Source: DASVDE01 sp036381235 (lineage in GTDB: Bacteria; Actinomycetota; Thermoleophilia; Solirubrobacterales; 70-9). From it: 64,000 nt of DNA. Position 1 is the stretch's first letter, and each line of letters begins with the position of its first letter. Shown here piece after piece: positions 1 to 8,179 of the stretch. The stretch spans positions 1 to 64,000 of the forward strand of contig DASVDE010000009.1 in the NCBI GenBank assembly GCA_036381235.1. Reading direction: 5' to 3'. The notes beneath the pieces were generated by a model, which searched no databases, was not told where the DNA came from, and saw nothing but the letters and a program-made list of their open reading frames with translations. Both the position numbers and the translations under genes were made by a program.

Positions 1-135
1 CGGTGGAGACGGACACGCTCCGATCATCCGCCCGCCCCCGTCAAGCCCGCGTGAAGAAGCGCCGCCGCCGTATACAGATCCTGTGAAGGCCGCTGGGCGA
101 CTTTGCAAACCAGGGGTTGACAAAAGCGCCCAAAG

Positions 136-819
136 CTAGGCCGCGAATCTGTACCCCACTCCCGGGTCGGTGCGGATGTAGCGGGGGCCGTCGGCCGGCT
201 CGATCTTGCGGCGGAGGTTGGCGACGTGGGCGCGGAGCACCTGCAGGTCGTCTTCGTACTCCACCCCCCAGACCTCGACCAGCAGCGCCCGGTGGGTCAT
301 CAGGCGGCCGCGGTTGCGGACGAGGACGCGGAGCAGCTCGAACTCGGTCGGCGTCAGGTGGACGTCCTCGCCCTCGCGGCGGACGCGGCGGGCGGCGATG
401 TCGACCTCGAGCCCCTCGACCGCGATCGCCGGCTCCCCGGTCTCCGGCCGGGCGCGGCGCAGCGCCGCTTCCAGCCGCGCCACCAGCTCGCGCGGACCGA
501 ACGGCTTGGTCACGTAGTCGTCGGCGCCGGCGGCGAGCGCTCGCACCTTTTCGCCCTCTTCGCCGATCGCCGAGAGGACGATGATCGGCATCTCGCTCCA
601 TTCGCGCAGGCGCTCGGTCACCTCTACCCCGTCGATGTCGGGGAGGACGAGGTCGACGATCGCCGCCTCCGGCGGCTTCACCGCGGCGATGTCGAGCGCG
701 CTGGAGCCGTTGCTCGCAGGCACCGCCTCATAGCCGGCATCGCGCAGGATCACCTCCAGCGCGCGGAGGATCTGCGGCTCGTCGTCGCAGACGAGAACGC
801 GGGGTGGCGGAGCGCTCAC
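136..819 (-). CDS. OmpR/KdpE-family response regulator
   Basis: A 227-residue DNA-binding response regulator. The receiver domain (about 1-120) shows the acidic pair at D12-D13, the phospho-acceptor D56 in the VDLVLP strand, and K105 in the TKPF motif. A winged-helix OmpR-type effector (about 130-225) follows, ending with the usual GVGYRF. It overlaps the upstream histidine kinase by 4 nt, so the two are translationally coupled partners. The sequence resembles KdpE, which controls the Kdp potassium pump, but no kdpFABC genes lie in the window; they could sit beyond the left edge. Family and pairing are secure; the potassium role is an inference. Confidence 0.9.
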   Translation of the reverse strand: MSAPPPRVLVCDDEPQILRALEVILRDAGYEAVPASNGSSALDIAAVKPPEAAIVDLVLPDIDGVEVTERLREWSEMPIIVLSAIGEEGEKVRALAAGADDYVTKPFGPRELVARLEAALRRARPETGEPAIAVEGLEVDIAARRVRREGEDVHLTPTEFELLRVLVRNRGRLMTHRALLVEVWGVEYEDDLQVLRAHVANLRRKIEPADGPRYIRTDPGVGYRFAA

Positions 820-1940
820 ACGGTCCTCGAAACCGAAAAGGAGACGACGAAGGTTGAGCCCTGGCCGGGCATCGACTCGACCTCTATCTCACCGCCATTG
901 GCCTCGATGAAGCCCTTCGCGATCGCCAGGCCCAGCCCCGATCCGGCCTGGCTCGTCGCCCCATTGCCGGCTCGGTAGAACGGCTCGAAGATTCGCTTCC
1001 GTTCCTGCTCGGGGATTCCAGGCCCCTGGTCGACCACGCGCACCACGAGGCGGGAGCCTACGAGGCGACAGCGGGCCTGCACGGGTCTACCCCCTCCGTG
1101 CAGCACGCCGTTCTCCAGCAGGTTGGCGAAGGCCCGCTCCAGCTGAGCGGCATCGGCCTCGAGGGTGGGAAGCTCTCCACGGACCCTGAGCTGCACCGCC
1201 TCCCGCTCTTCGCCGAGCGATTCGCGGGCGGCCTCCAGCACTTCGGCGATGTCGACCGGCTCCCGATGCGGCGCCGCCTCTCCACCCTCCAGGCGGGATA
1301 CGTCGAGCAGGTTCTCGACCAGGCGGGAGAGACGGTCGCCCTCGGCGACGACCGCGGCGCTCAGCTCCGAGCGCTCCTCCTCACTGAGGCTGGCCGAGCC
1401 GAGCGCGGCGCCGGCGGCGATCACCGAGGTGAGGGGCGTGCGCAGATCGTGCGAGACCGCGCGCAACAGAGCCGTCTTCAACTCGTCGCTGCGTCGCAGC
1501 GCTTCGGCCTCGACGGCCTCGGCCTGCATCCGATCCCGCTCGCGCGAGAGGGCTTCCAGCTCGGCCATCGCCTCGGCGATCTCCTCGCGTCGGCGCTCAG
1601 CCTCTTCGGTTCGGGTGCGCGCGGCGTTGGCTAGCGTGGAGACGACCAGCGCGGTCACCAGATAGACCCCCAGCGCGACCCAGTTCTCGCTCTCGGCGAC
1701 GACGAACCTGCCCGTGGGGGGGATATGGAACCAGTTGAAGGCGGCGGCGCTGAGCAGCGAGGTCAAGACTCCCAGCCACAATCCCCAGTAGGTGGAGACC
1801 AACAGAACCGCGAGCAGGTAGAGCACGCCAGTGGAGACGACCGGGACAAGCTCTCGCAGGCCGAATATCGCCGCGGTCGTCGCGACGATGGCTAGAACCA
1901 TCGTCGCCAGCCCCGCCCATATCGATCGGCCCGTTTTCAT
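816..1940 (-). CDS. KdpD-like sensor histidine kinase, short form
   Basis: A 374-residue membrane sensor kinase. Four hydrophobic segments (about 8-28, 32-50, 54-72 and 86-104) match the DUF4118 membrane module of KdpD, including the FNWFHIPP stretch. A coiled coil (110-150) leads to a HisKA domain with the phospho-acceptor H164 in the SHDLRTPL motif, then an HATPase domain with GLGLAIAKGF. Full KdpD (near 900 residues) begins with a large cytoplasmic KdpD/USP-like region that is absent here, so this is a C-terminal-half type of sensor. It is followed directly by its response regulator. The stimulus is unknown; potassium or turgor is possible by family. Confidence 0.88.
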   Translation of the reverse strand: MKTGRSIWAGLATMVLAIVATTAAIFGLRELVPVVSTGVLYLLAVLLVSTYWGLWLGVLTSLLSAAAFNWFHIPPTGRFVVAESENWVALGVYLVTALVVSTLANAARTRTEEAERRREEIAEAMAELEALSRERDRMQAEAVEAEALRRSDELKTALLRAVSHDLRTPLTSVIAAGAALGSASLSEEERSELSAAVVAEGDRLSRLVENLLDVSRLEGGEAAPHREPVDIAEVLEAARESLGEEREAVQLRVRGELPTLEADAAQLERAFANLLENGVLHGGGRPVQARCRLVGSRLVVRVVDQGPGIPEQERKRIFEPFYRAGNGATSQAGSGLGLAIAKGFIEANGGEIEVESMPGQGSTFVVSFSVSRTV

Positions 1941-2028
1941 CGCGGTCCAAGGCTAGACGCCCGAAGTCGGTAGATTCCTGGCTACGCAGCCAACCGCCGC
2001 GCGTCGTGGCGAGACACAGGAGCAGACT

Positions 2029-3222
2029 TTGAGCAACCGCACGTTCGTTATCGGGGTCGGGATGACCAAGTTCGAGAAGCCCGGCACCAAGGAGGGCGAC
2101 TATCCGGACTGGGCCAAGGAGGCGGGGGAGAAGGCGCTTTCCGACGCCGGAATCTCCTACGACGACGTCGAACAGGCCTACGCCGGCTACTGCTACGGCG
2201 ACTCCACCTACGGCCAGCGGGCGCTCTACCAGCTCGGCCTCACCGGCATTCCGGTGGTCAACGTCAACAACAACTGCTCGACCGGCTCCTCGGCGCTGTT
2301 CCTGGCGCGCCAAGCGGTCAAGGGCGGCCTCGTCGACTGCGCGCTGGCGCTCGGCTTCGAGAAGATGGAGCCGGGCAGTCTCGGCGTCAAGTACACCGAT
2401 CGCACCAACGCCCTCGACAAGCACGCGATGCGGATGTTCGAGATTCGCGACCCCGAGCAGTCTCCGCCCGCTCCGCAGATGTTCGGCAACGCCGGGCGCG
2501 ACCATATGGAGAAGTACGGCTCGACTCCAGACCACTATGCCTGGATCGGCTGGAAGAACCACAAGCACTCGGTCAACAATCCCTACGCCCAGTTTCAGGA
2601 CGAGTACACGATCGAGGACATCAAGGCGGCGAAAATGATCCACGACCCGCTGACCAAGCTGCAGTGCTCGCCGACGTCGGACGGCTCGGCCTGCGCGATC
2701 GTCGCCTCGGAGCGCTACGTCGAGGAGCACGACCTCTGGGGTCAGGCGATCGAGATCGCCGGCCAGTCGATGGTCACCGACCTCAGCTCCACCTTCGCCG
2801 AGGACACCGACTGCATGAAGATCGTCGGCTCGGACATGTCGAAGCAGGCGGCGACGGAGGCCTACGAGGAGGCGCAGATCGCGGCCGACGAGGTCGACGT
2901 CTGTGAGCTTCACGACTGCTTCAGCGCCAACGAGCTGATCACCTACGAGGCGCTCGGCTTCGCCGCCGAGGGCGAGGGACACAAGCTGATCGACGAGGAG
3001 GCCACCACCTACGGCGGCAAGGTCGTCGTCAATCCCTCCGGTGGGCTGATCTCCAAGGGACACCCACTCGGGGCGACCGGCCTCGCGCAGTGCTCGGAGC
3101 TGACCTGGCAGCTACGCGGCCAGGCCGACAAGCGCCAGGTGGAGGGCGCCAAGGTTGCGTTGCAGCACAACATCGGCCTCGGCGGAGCCGCCGTGGTCAC
3201 CGTCTACAAGCCGGCGGCCTAG
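2029..3222 (+). CDS. Thiolase-family protein (SCP-x/lipid-transfer type)
   Basis: A 397-residue thiolase-fold enzyme, probably acting on acyl-CoA thiolysis or a related Claisen step in lipid or sterol breakdown. The nucleophilic Cys lies in NNNCSTGSSAL, the catalytic His in GHPLGATG, and the C-terminal loop reads HNIGLGGAAVV, the variant seen in SCP-x-type thiolases rather than the CxGGG loop of biosynthetic enzymes. The TTG start is supported by AGGAG ending 6 nt upstream. A short-chain dehydrogenase begins 22 nt downstream, suggesting a two-gene lipid oxidation unit. The exact substrate cannot be read from the sequence. Confidence 0.87.
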   Translation: MSNRTFVIGVGMTKFEKPGTKEGDYPDWAKEAGEKALSDAGISYDDVEQAYAGYCYGDSTYGQRALYQLGLTGIPVVNVNNNCSTGSSALFLARQAVKGGLVDCALALGFEKMEPGSLGVKYTDRTNALDKHAMRMFEIRDPEQSPPAPQMFGNAGRDHMEKYGSTPDHYAWIGWKNHKHSVNNPYAQFQDEYTIEDIKAAKMIHDPLTKLQCSPTSDGSACAIVASERYVEEHDLWGQAIEIAGQSMVTDLSSTFAEDTDCMKIVGSDMSKQAATEAYEEAQIAADEVDVCELHDCFSANELITYEALGFAAEGEGHKLIDEEATTYGGKVVVNPSGGLISKGHPLGATGLAQCSELTWQLRGQADKRQVEGAKVALQHNIGLGGAAVVTVYKPAA

Positions 3223-3244
3223 GAGCCCCGGAGGAGGAAGCACG

Positions 3245-4129
3245 ATGGCGAAGGAGCGACGCTCACTCAGCGGCAAGGTCGTGGCGATCACCGGGGGCGC
3301 CCGCGGGATCGGCAAGGCGACCGCCACCGCGCTGGTTCGCAAGGGCTGCCGGGTGGCGGTCGGCGATCTCGACCTGGAGCTGGCCGAGCAGACCGCGGCG
3401 GCCCTTGGGGGCGGCACGATCGCGCTGCCGCTCGACGTCACCGACCGCGTCTCCTTCACGACCTTCATCGAGGAGGCCGAGCGCCAGCTCGGCCCAATCG
3501 ACGTGCTGGTCAACAACGCCGGGATCATGCCGGTGACGCCGTTCGCGGAGGAATCGGACGAATCGATTCGCCGTCAGTTGGACATAAACGTCTACGGCGT
3601 GATCGTCGGCATGCAGCTTGCAATCGCACGGATGCGCCCCCGCGGCGGCGGACACATCGTCAACCTCGCTTCGCAGGCGGGCAAGGGCGGCGTGCCGGGT
3701 ATAGCCACCTACTCCGGCACCAAGCACGCGGTGGTCGGCCTCAGCGAAGCGGTGCGATGGGAGACACGCGGCAGCGGCATCGAGATCGCCTGCGTGATGC
3801 CCACCGTGGTCAACACTGAGCTGACGGCCGGCGTCGGGCAGCGGCTGATCAAACCCGTTGAAGCCGAAGACGTCGCCAACGAGATTGTCGACGCTTTGGA
3901 GGTGCCGCGTTTCGACGTCTTCGTCCCGCGCGCCAACGGCGTCATGCTCAAGGTCATCTCACTGCTGCCGCGCGGCGTGAGAGAGGCGCTCGGCCGCTTG
4001 ATGAAGCTCGACAAGCTGATGATCGAGGTCGACCACACCACCCGTCGCCCCTACGAGGAGCGCGCCGCGAAGAGCACGAGCGACGGCGAAGAGGCCGAGT
4101 CGGCCACGGCGCAGCGCGACGCCGCTTGA
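3245..4129 (+). CDS. Short-chain dehydrogenase/reductase
   Basis: A 294-residue classical SDR oxidoreductase. The Rossmann cofactor motif TGGARGIG is near residue 14, NNAG follows beta-4, and the active site shows a Ser and YSGTK (Tyr-x3-Lys). The ATG at 3245 is preferred over upstream codons because a strong GGAGGAAG lies just before it. The C-terminal 60 residues are longer than in a minimal SDR and end in a charged, low-complexity tail. It follows the thiolase closely, so the two may act on the same acyl or hydroxyacyl substrate. The stop codon overlaps the promoter-like palindrome of the next gene. Confidence 0.88.
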   Translation: MAKERRSLSGKVVAITGGARGIGKATATALVRKGCRVAVGDLDLELAEQTAAALGGGTIALPLDVTDRVSFTTFIEEAERQLGPIDVLVNNAGIMPVTPFAEESDESIRRQLDINVYGVIVGMQLAIARMRPRGGGHIVNLASQAGKGGVPGIATYSGTKHAVVGLSEAVRWETRGSGIEIACVMPTVVNTELTAGVGQRLIKPVEAEDVANEIVDALEVPRFDVFVPRANGVMLKVISLLPRGVREALGRLMKLDKLMIEVDHTTRRPYEERAAKSTSDGEEAESATAQRDAA

Positions 4130-4175
4130 CAATTGATGAATAAACCACCCCATAGTGTGGTTTATTCATCAATTG
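4126..4175 (+). promoter_or_regulatory. Perfect 19-bp palindrome overlapping a consensus -35 box
   Basis: Arms at 4130-4148 and 4157-4175 are exact reverse complements separated by 8 nt. The stretch is AT-rich in an otherwise GC-rich region. TTGACA, a perfect -35 hexamer, occupies 4126-4131 and overlaps the SDR stop codon. CATAGT at 4151-4156 could be a -10 (spacer 19, longer than ideal). A repressor bound to the palindrome would cover the promoter of the methyltransferase starting at 4183. There is no U-tract, so a plain terminator is less likely. No adjacent regulator gene is visible. Confidence 0.6.
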
Positions 4176-4182
4176 AGCGGTG

Positions 4183-4824
4183 ATGGGGCGAATCTACGAC
4201 GCGACATGGGGGAGGGGGTTTGCCGCCCTCTACGACCGCGGGCTGAAGGCAACCGAGGAAGCCGGCCTGAGGGAGATGCGGCGCGAGCTGCTGGCCGAGG
4301 CGCGGGGTCGCACGATCGACCTGGGAGCCGGGACCGGAGCGAACATCGGCCTTTTCCCTGACGCCGTGACCGAGCTGGTCCTCGCCGAGCCCGACCCGCA
4401 CATGGCAAAGCGGTTGCGGCAGAAGCTTCCAGAATTGGGCGAGGATGCCGAGATTGTCGAAGCGTCTGCTCAGCAATTGCCGTTCGAGGACGCGAGCTTC
4501 GACACCGCCGTCTTCACCCTGGTCCTCTGCACGGTGCCCGATCCAGCCGCGGCGCTGACAGAGACGGCACGGGTGTTGAAACCCGGCGGACGGATGCTCT
4601 TCATCGAGCACGTTCGCGCCGAGGACGCGGGCCTGGCGCACTGGCAAGACCGTCTTGAGAAGCCCTGGCGCTTCCTCGCCGACGGCTGTCACTGCAACCG
4701 CGACACCGTCGCCACGATCGAGGCCTCGCCGCTGACGGTCGAGAGGGTCGAGCATGGACAGCTGCCGAAAAGCCCGCCGCTGGTCAAGCCCCTGGTGCGG
4801 GGCACCGCGTTGCTAGCCGGCTGA
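4183..4824 (+). CDS. Class I SAM-dependent methyltransferase
   Basis: A 213-residue methyltransferase of the Methyltransf_11/UbiE type. The SAM-binding glycine loop reads DLGAGTGAN near residue 50, an acidic residue ends beta-2 (LAEPDP), and the post-loop motif GGRMLFIEHV resembles METTL7-like and phospholipid methyltransferases. A lipid or small hydrophobic substrate is plausible but unproven. A GTG one codon upstream (4180) is an alternative start. Its promoter region is the palindromic element just upstream. Its 3' end overlaps the convergent small membrane protein gene by 12 nt. Confidence 0.85.
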   Translation: MGRIYDATWGRGFAALYDRGLKATEEAGLREMRRELLAEARGRTIDLGAGTGANIGLFPDAVTELVLAEPDPHMAKRLRQKLPELGEDAEIVEASAQQLPFEDASFDTAVFTLVLCTVPDPAAALTETARVLKPGGRMLFIEHVRAEDAGLAHWQDRLEKPWRFLADGCHCNRDTVATIEASPLTVERVEHGQLPKSPPLVKPLVRGTALLAG

Positions 4825-5271
4825 ATCCCGGCTGTCCGAAGCCACGCCAGGGCCGCCATCTCGGTAGCGGTCCGCGAGCAGCGGCTGCAGGATGAGCGTG
4901 GCGCCGAGGATCAGCAGCGAGACGGCCGACCAGGAGAGGCCGAGCCAGTCGAGTGCGTTGTCGTGTCCGGCTTGACGGTGTTGGGTGAGCAAGAGGGCGA
5001 TGACGACGCCCAGAAATCCGGCCAAGCCGGCGCCGACGATGAAGCCGAGCCACTCCTCATAGCCATCGTCGACCTCTACGCGCGGCACCAGCCAGACAGC
5101 CTCGACGACGTAGGCGAGCACGAGGCTCGCGCCAACCGTGGCGATGTCCTGAAACAGGCCTGGCGAGGCCGGTGGGATTGTGCTCAGGTAGAAGCCGACC
5201 CCCAGAGAGGCTCCAGCCACTGAGCCAAGCGCAAGGGCAATGCCCCTGGGAAGCGGAGAGATGGCCGGCAC
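4813..5271 (-). CDS. Small integral membrane protein of unknown function
   Basis: A 152-residue protein with four predicted membrane segments, at about 8-28, 38-62, 74-96 and 108-130. No catalytic motif or family signature is recognised. It is the last gene of the minus-strand run that includes DsbA and VKOR, 78 nt after dsbA, so a role at the membrane alongside thiol oxidation is possible, but that is context only. Its C-terminus overlaps the convergent methyltransferase gene. Confidence 0.65.
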   Translation of the reverse strand: MPAISPLPRGIALALGSVAGASLGVGFYLSTIPPASPGLFQDIATVGASLVLAYVVEAVWLVPRVEVDDGYEEWLGFIVGAGLAGFLGVVIALLLTQHRQAGHDNALDWLGLSWSAVSLLILGATLILQPLLADRYRDGGPGVASDSRDSAG

Positions 5272-5349
5272 GAGCGGGGAGTGTATGCCGGTCAGGCGCC
5301 GGAATCCTCCTGATCCAACGCACGATAATGGTGGTTATGTGAACCTCAG

Positions 5350-6057
5350 TCAGTCAGACTGCGAGAGAGCTGACTCCAGCTCCGAGGCGGAGCCCGGAGT
5401 GCCTATTGGGTTGAGGGCGCCGCTCGGGCCCTGCACGGCAAATGACGGCGTGCCGGTGAAGCCGAGGTTCGAGGCCTGGTCGCTTGTGCGGCTGACCTCG
5501 CGCAGTACGGCGCGGCGCTTGCGATCGGCGTTCCACTGGGCGATGTCGGGAACACCAGCACCCCTGGCGATCGCCGTCAGGAATTCGTCGTCGACATAGC
5601 CGGAGTTCTCGAATCCTTGATTGCGGTAGAAGAGCTCGACGAAGTTCCAACCGCGCCCCTGCCTACCGGCCGCGAGGGCCGCTGCGCCGGCGTCGGTCGA
5701 CTCGGGCCCGATGATCACGTAGTTGCGAAAGTCCAACTTCGCCTCGCCGCGACGAACCGGCCCGGAGATGATCTCCGGGATCACCTGCTCGGCGTACTGC
5801 TTGCAAACCGGGCACTGGAGGTCCCCGAACTCAACCAAGGCCTGCTTGGCGCTCGAGTCCCCAAGCACCATGCCCTTCTGCGGGATCCCCCGCAACTGAT
5901 CGTTGACCAGACCGGCATCGGAGATGTTGCTTGCATCGCCGCCACTGCTCTGGTTCAGGCTGATCACGACCGCCACCGCCACCCCGACGACGGCGAGGAA
6001 GGTGGCGGCGCTGACAAGCTTGATCAGGCGCTGACGACGCTCCTGCTTACCGTTCAT
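5350..6057 (-). CDS. DsbA-family thiol:disulfide oxidoreductase, membrane-anchored
   Basis: A 235-residue protein with one N-terminal membrane anchor (about 11-33) and an extracytoplasmic thioredoxin-fold domain of the Thioredoxin_4/DsbA type. The redox-active site is CPVC at residues 82-85, preceded by EFGDLQ. The cis-Pro loop is visible as GFTGTPSF near residue 200. It should insert disulfides into exported proteins. The ATG at 6057 is chosen because it starts inside the end of the VKOR gene (11-nt overlap), giving translational coupling. VKOR is the expected partner that reoxidises it with quinone. Confidence 0.9.
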   Translation of the reverse strand: MNGKQERRQRLIKLVSAATFLAVVGVAVAVVISLNQSSGGDASNISDAGLVNDQLRGIPQKGMVLGDSSAKQALVEFGDLQCPVCKQYAEQVIPEIISGPVRRGEAKLDFRNYVIIGPESTDAGAAALAAGRQGRGWNFVELFYRNQGFENSGYVDDEFLTAIARGAGVPDIAQWNADRKRRAVLREVSRTSDQASNLGFTGTPSFAVQGPSGALNPIGTPGSASELESALSQSD

Positions 6058-6484
6058 CCGGTTTCCCAACGTAGCCGAGCATGCGCGTCGCATTGACGAT
6101 GAAAAGCAGGGTGATTAGCGCCGCGCTCGCCACGCACCATTGACAGATGGCGTCGATCACGAATAGCTCCAGATAAGTGAGGTAGACGCTGAAGCCGAAG
6201 CCGGCCAGCGCCAGGGCGAAGCCGGCCATCCGTGCGCCATCGCCGCGCAGCAGGGCTGCCACCAATAGCAACACGTAGCCGACGATGCCGAAGACGGCGA
6301 CGTTGACGCCCAGCAGGTGCGAGTAGGAGCTGTTGGCGACCGTCGCGCATCCGGTCGAGCCGGCGATGCAAGCGGGCGCATCGCCGCCGGCGTCGGCGAT
6401 CGCGATGTAGGTGGCGACGCCAAGGCCGAAGGTAGCCAGAAAGGTCGCCACTCGGCGCAGTGTCCCCTCGCGCGGAAGCTTCAC
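6047..6484 (-). CDS. Vitamin K epoxide reductase (VKOR) family protein
   Basis: A 145-residue membrane protein with four to five hydrophobic helices. The loop cysteine pair is C39 and C46 (CIAGSTGC), followed by the conserved Ser/Tyr region NSSYS, and the quinone-side CxxC is C114-C117 (CQWC). These are the bacterial VKOR signatures. The protein passes electrons from DsbA to quinone, replacing DsbB, which is usual in actinobacteria. It starts at GTG, and dsbA begins within its last codons, so the pair works as one unit. Confidence 0.92.
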   Translation of the reverse strand: MKLPREGTLRRVATFLATFGLGVATYIAIADAGGDAPACIAGSTGCATVANSSYSHLLGVNVAVFGIVGYVLLLVAALLRGDGARMAGFALALAGFGFSVYLTYLELFVIDAICQWCVASAALITLLFIVNATRMLGYVGKPDER

Positions 6485-6521
6485 GGTCGGCGGAGTCTCC
6501 CGGATTTGGCTGAACGCAGCC

Positions 6522-6857
6522 TTAGTGACGTTTCCAACCGCCGCCGAAGAACCGGCCCAGCCTGCCGGCTCGATTCGGGCGAAAGGCAGGAGCGCTCTTC
6601 TCCGGTGGAGGAAGCTCCCTCGCCGCCCCCGCGTCGATGCTCAATGTGACGCCTCGTTCGGCGGTCCTGGCCACCTCCGGTGCATCGGCGAAGCGCACCG
6701 TTCCATCGACGTCCTCGAAGATGATGCCGTCAAAGATGTGCTCGCGCTGATTGTCGAGGACCCGCAGGACCCGGCCGACCTCCTCGGCATCGGAGCTGTA
6801 GACAGGCGTGCCGGGGCGGACAGCCGCGTAGTGGATTGCTTCGCCGTCGTCGACCAT
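6522..6857 (-). CDS. PRC-barrel/DUF2171-like small protein
   Basis: A 111-residue soluble protein. Residues about 8-70 (PGTPVYSSDAEEVGRVLRV and following beta strands) resemble the PRC-barrel or DUF2171 fold used in RNA metabolism and photosynthetic reaction-centre proteins. The C-terminal 35 residues are basic and rich in Gly, Arg and Trp. No catalytic residues can be named. It lies 9 nt after the alpha/beta hydrolase and 37 nt before VKOR, inside the envelope redox operon. Its function there is unknown. Confidence 0.65.
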   Translation of the reverse strand: MVDDGEAIHYAAVRPGTPVYSSDAEEVGRVLRVLDNQREHIFDGIIFEDVDGTVRFADAPEVARTAERGVTLSIDAGAARELPPPEKSAPAFRPNRAGRLGRFFGGGWKRH

Positions 6858-6866
6858 GCCCTAAGG

Positions 6867-7712
6867 CTATTGGGCCGCGAGCTGCGAGTAGAAAGCGGCG
6901 ATCTCGCGGGACAGCTTGCCGCCCTGCCAGGCGAGCGGCGACTCCCCCGGAGACTCGGCGATCAGGCGTGCCCGCGGCAGTCGATCGGCGTAGGCCCGCG
7001 CCACCTCGTGAGGGTGCCCCGGGTCGGCCTCGTCGTGGCTGGCGACGACCAGCGCCGGGACCTCGATGCCCTCGAGGTCCTCCAGCGACCCGAACGGGCG
7101 CGAGCGCGGGACCTCGCGCAGCGCCTTGACCACAGCCTCCAGGTGACGATGGCGCATCATCCGCTCGCGGGTGAAACGCAGCACCGATTCGCGCCAGGAT
7201 GAGTCGATTCCCTGGAAGCGGTCGATGTAGGCGACGAAGCCCTCGACTCCCCCCTCCTCCAGCGCAGCCGCGAGGCCGTCCCAGTACTCGAGCGTCTCAT
7301 CGGACACCTCCCCCCGGTACACCGGGCCGATCACGACCAGGCCGACGAGCCGCTGCGGATGGCGCAGCGCATAGGCGACGGCCGTGTGCGCGCCCATCGA
7401 GTGGCCGGCGAGGACGAAGGGGGCGCCCCCCACCGTCTCCGCCACGACGGACTCGAGGTCGCCGACCAGCTCCGGGTATCCATAACCCTGGCCGGCCGGC
7501 GCCGGGTCGGACTCTCCGTGCCCCCGCGCGTCGTAGGAAACGACGAGATGCCCCGCCCGGGGCAGGGCTTTCGAGCCATGCAGGAGGTAGCGGCGCGTCG
7601 CGGTGATCCCATGACAGAGGACGACCGGTGGCCCCTCCCCCGTCTCTTCCCCGTGGATCGTCAGGCCCTTGCCGGCGGTGAATGCGGCCACCTCCGCCGA
7701 GCCGGTGGCCAT
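6867..7712 (-). CDS. Alpha/beta hydrolase, catalytic His not evident
   Basis: A 281-residue alpha/beta hydrolase. The oxyanion region HGITATRR, the nucleophile elbow GHSMG (Ser), and a candidate acid Asp in SHDEADP are clear. The C-terminal position that normally supplies the catalytic His reads PGESPLAWQGG with no His, so the triad appears incomplete or rearranged. Substrate cannot be predicted. The ATG at 7712 directly follows an in-frame GTG at 7715, which is the alternative start. It begins next to the stop of the PrxQ gene, so the two are almost certainly cotranscribed. Confidence 0.83.
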   Translation of the reverse strand: MATGSAEVAAFTAGKGLTIHGEETGEGPPVVLCHGITATRRYLLHGSKALPRAGHLVVSYDARGHGESDPAPAGQGYGYPELVGDLESVVAETVGGAPFVLAGHSMGAHTAVAYALRHPQRLVGLVVIGPVYRGEVSDETLEYWDGLAAALEEGGVEGFVAYIDRFQGIDSSWRESVLRFTRERMMRHRHLEAVVKALREVPRSRPFGSLEDLEGIEVPALVVASHDEADPGHPHEVARAYADRLPRARLIAESPGESPLAWQGGKLSREIAAFYSQLAAQ

Positions 7713-7716
7713 CACG

Positions 7717-8169
7717 TCAAGCGACGGCGGCGAGCGCCTTCTCGAGGTCCTCGACCGTTTCGTAGGTCAGGCCCGCGAGGGTCACCTTGCGGTGGCGAAC
7801 GATGCCTTCCTCGTCGAGGATGAAGATCGCGCGGCGCACCATTCCGCCGGCAAGCACACCGTAGGCTCGAGCCACCGTCTTGTCTTGATCGGCAAGCAGC
7901 GGCACATTGAGTCGCTTCTCCTCTGTGAAGCGCTCGTGGGACTCCACCCCCTGCGGCGAGATTCCCAATACCTGGGCGCCAAGCCCCTCCATCCGCTCTC
8001 CCTGGTCTCGATAGGAGCAGAACTGCTTTGTGCAGACCGCGGTGAAGTCGCCCGGGTAGAAGGCGAGGATCACCTTGCCGCCACGGTAGTTGGAGAGCCT
8101 GTAGGTCTTGTCGCCGGTACCCAGCAGCTCGAAGTCGGGGGCCGTGTCGCCTACGTCGACCTTGGCCAT
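7717..8169 (-). CDS. Peroxiredoxin, PrxQ/BCP type
   Basis: A 150-residue thiol peroxidase of the AhpC/TSA superfamily. The peroxidatic C46 (FTAVCTKQFC) and resolving C51, four residues apart, are the PrxQ/BCP arrangement; the PGDF stretch leading into it is typical. It reduces hydrogen and organic peroxides using thioredoxin-like donors in the cytoplasm. No signal peptide is present. The gene lies 10 nt after a membrane-anchored cyclophilin and upstream of VKOR and DsbA, which suggests coupling of peroxide defence with oxidative folding. Confidence 0.9.
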   Translation of the reverse strand: MAKVDVGDTAPDFELLGTGDKTYRLSNYRGGKVILAFYPGDFTAVCTKQFCSYRDQGERMEGLGAQVLGISPQGVESHERFTEEKRLNVPLLADQDKTVARAYGVLAGGMVRRAIFILDEEGIVRHRKVTLAGLTYETVEDLEKALAAVA

Positions 8170-8179
8170 GAGGTCCGGG

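Noticed and set aside
1..135. Small reading frames at the left edge
   Set aside because: No start with a ribosome site and no recognisable product; probably the 3' flank of the response regulator gene.
136..1940. Assigning the two-component pair as kdpDE
   Set aside because: The kinase lacks the long N-terminal KdpD domain and no kdpFABC is visible, so the specific name is not supported.
1597..3063. Long open frame on the minus strand (488 codons) opposite the thiolase gene
   Set aside because: It lies antisense to a well-supported thiolase and its product is low-complexity, Gly/Arg/Leu/Val-rich with no family motif. Such antisense frames are a by-product of high GC content.
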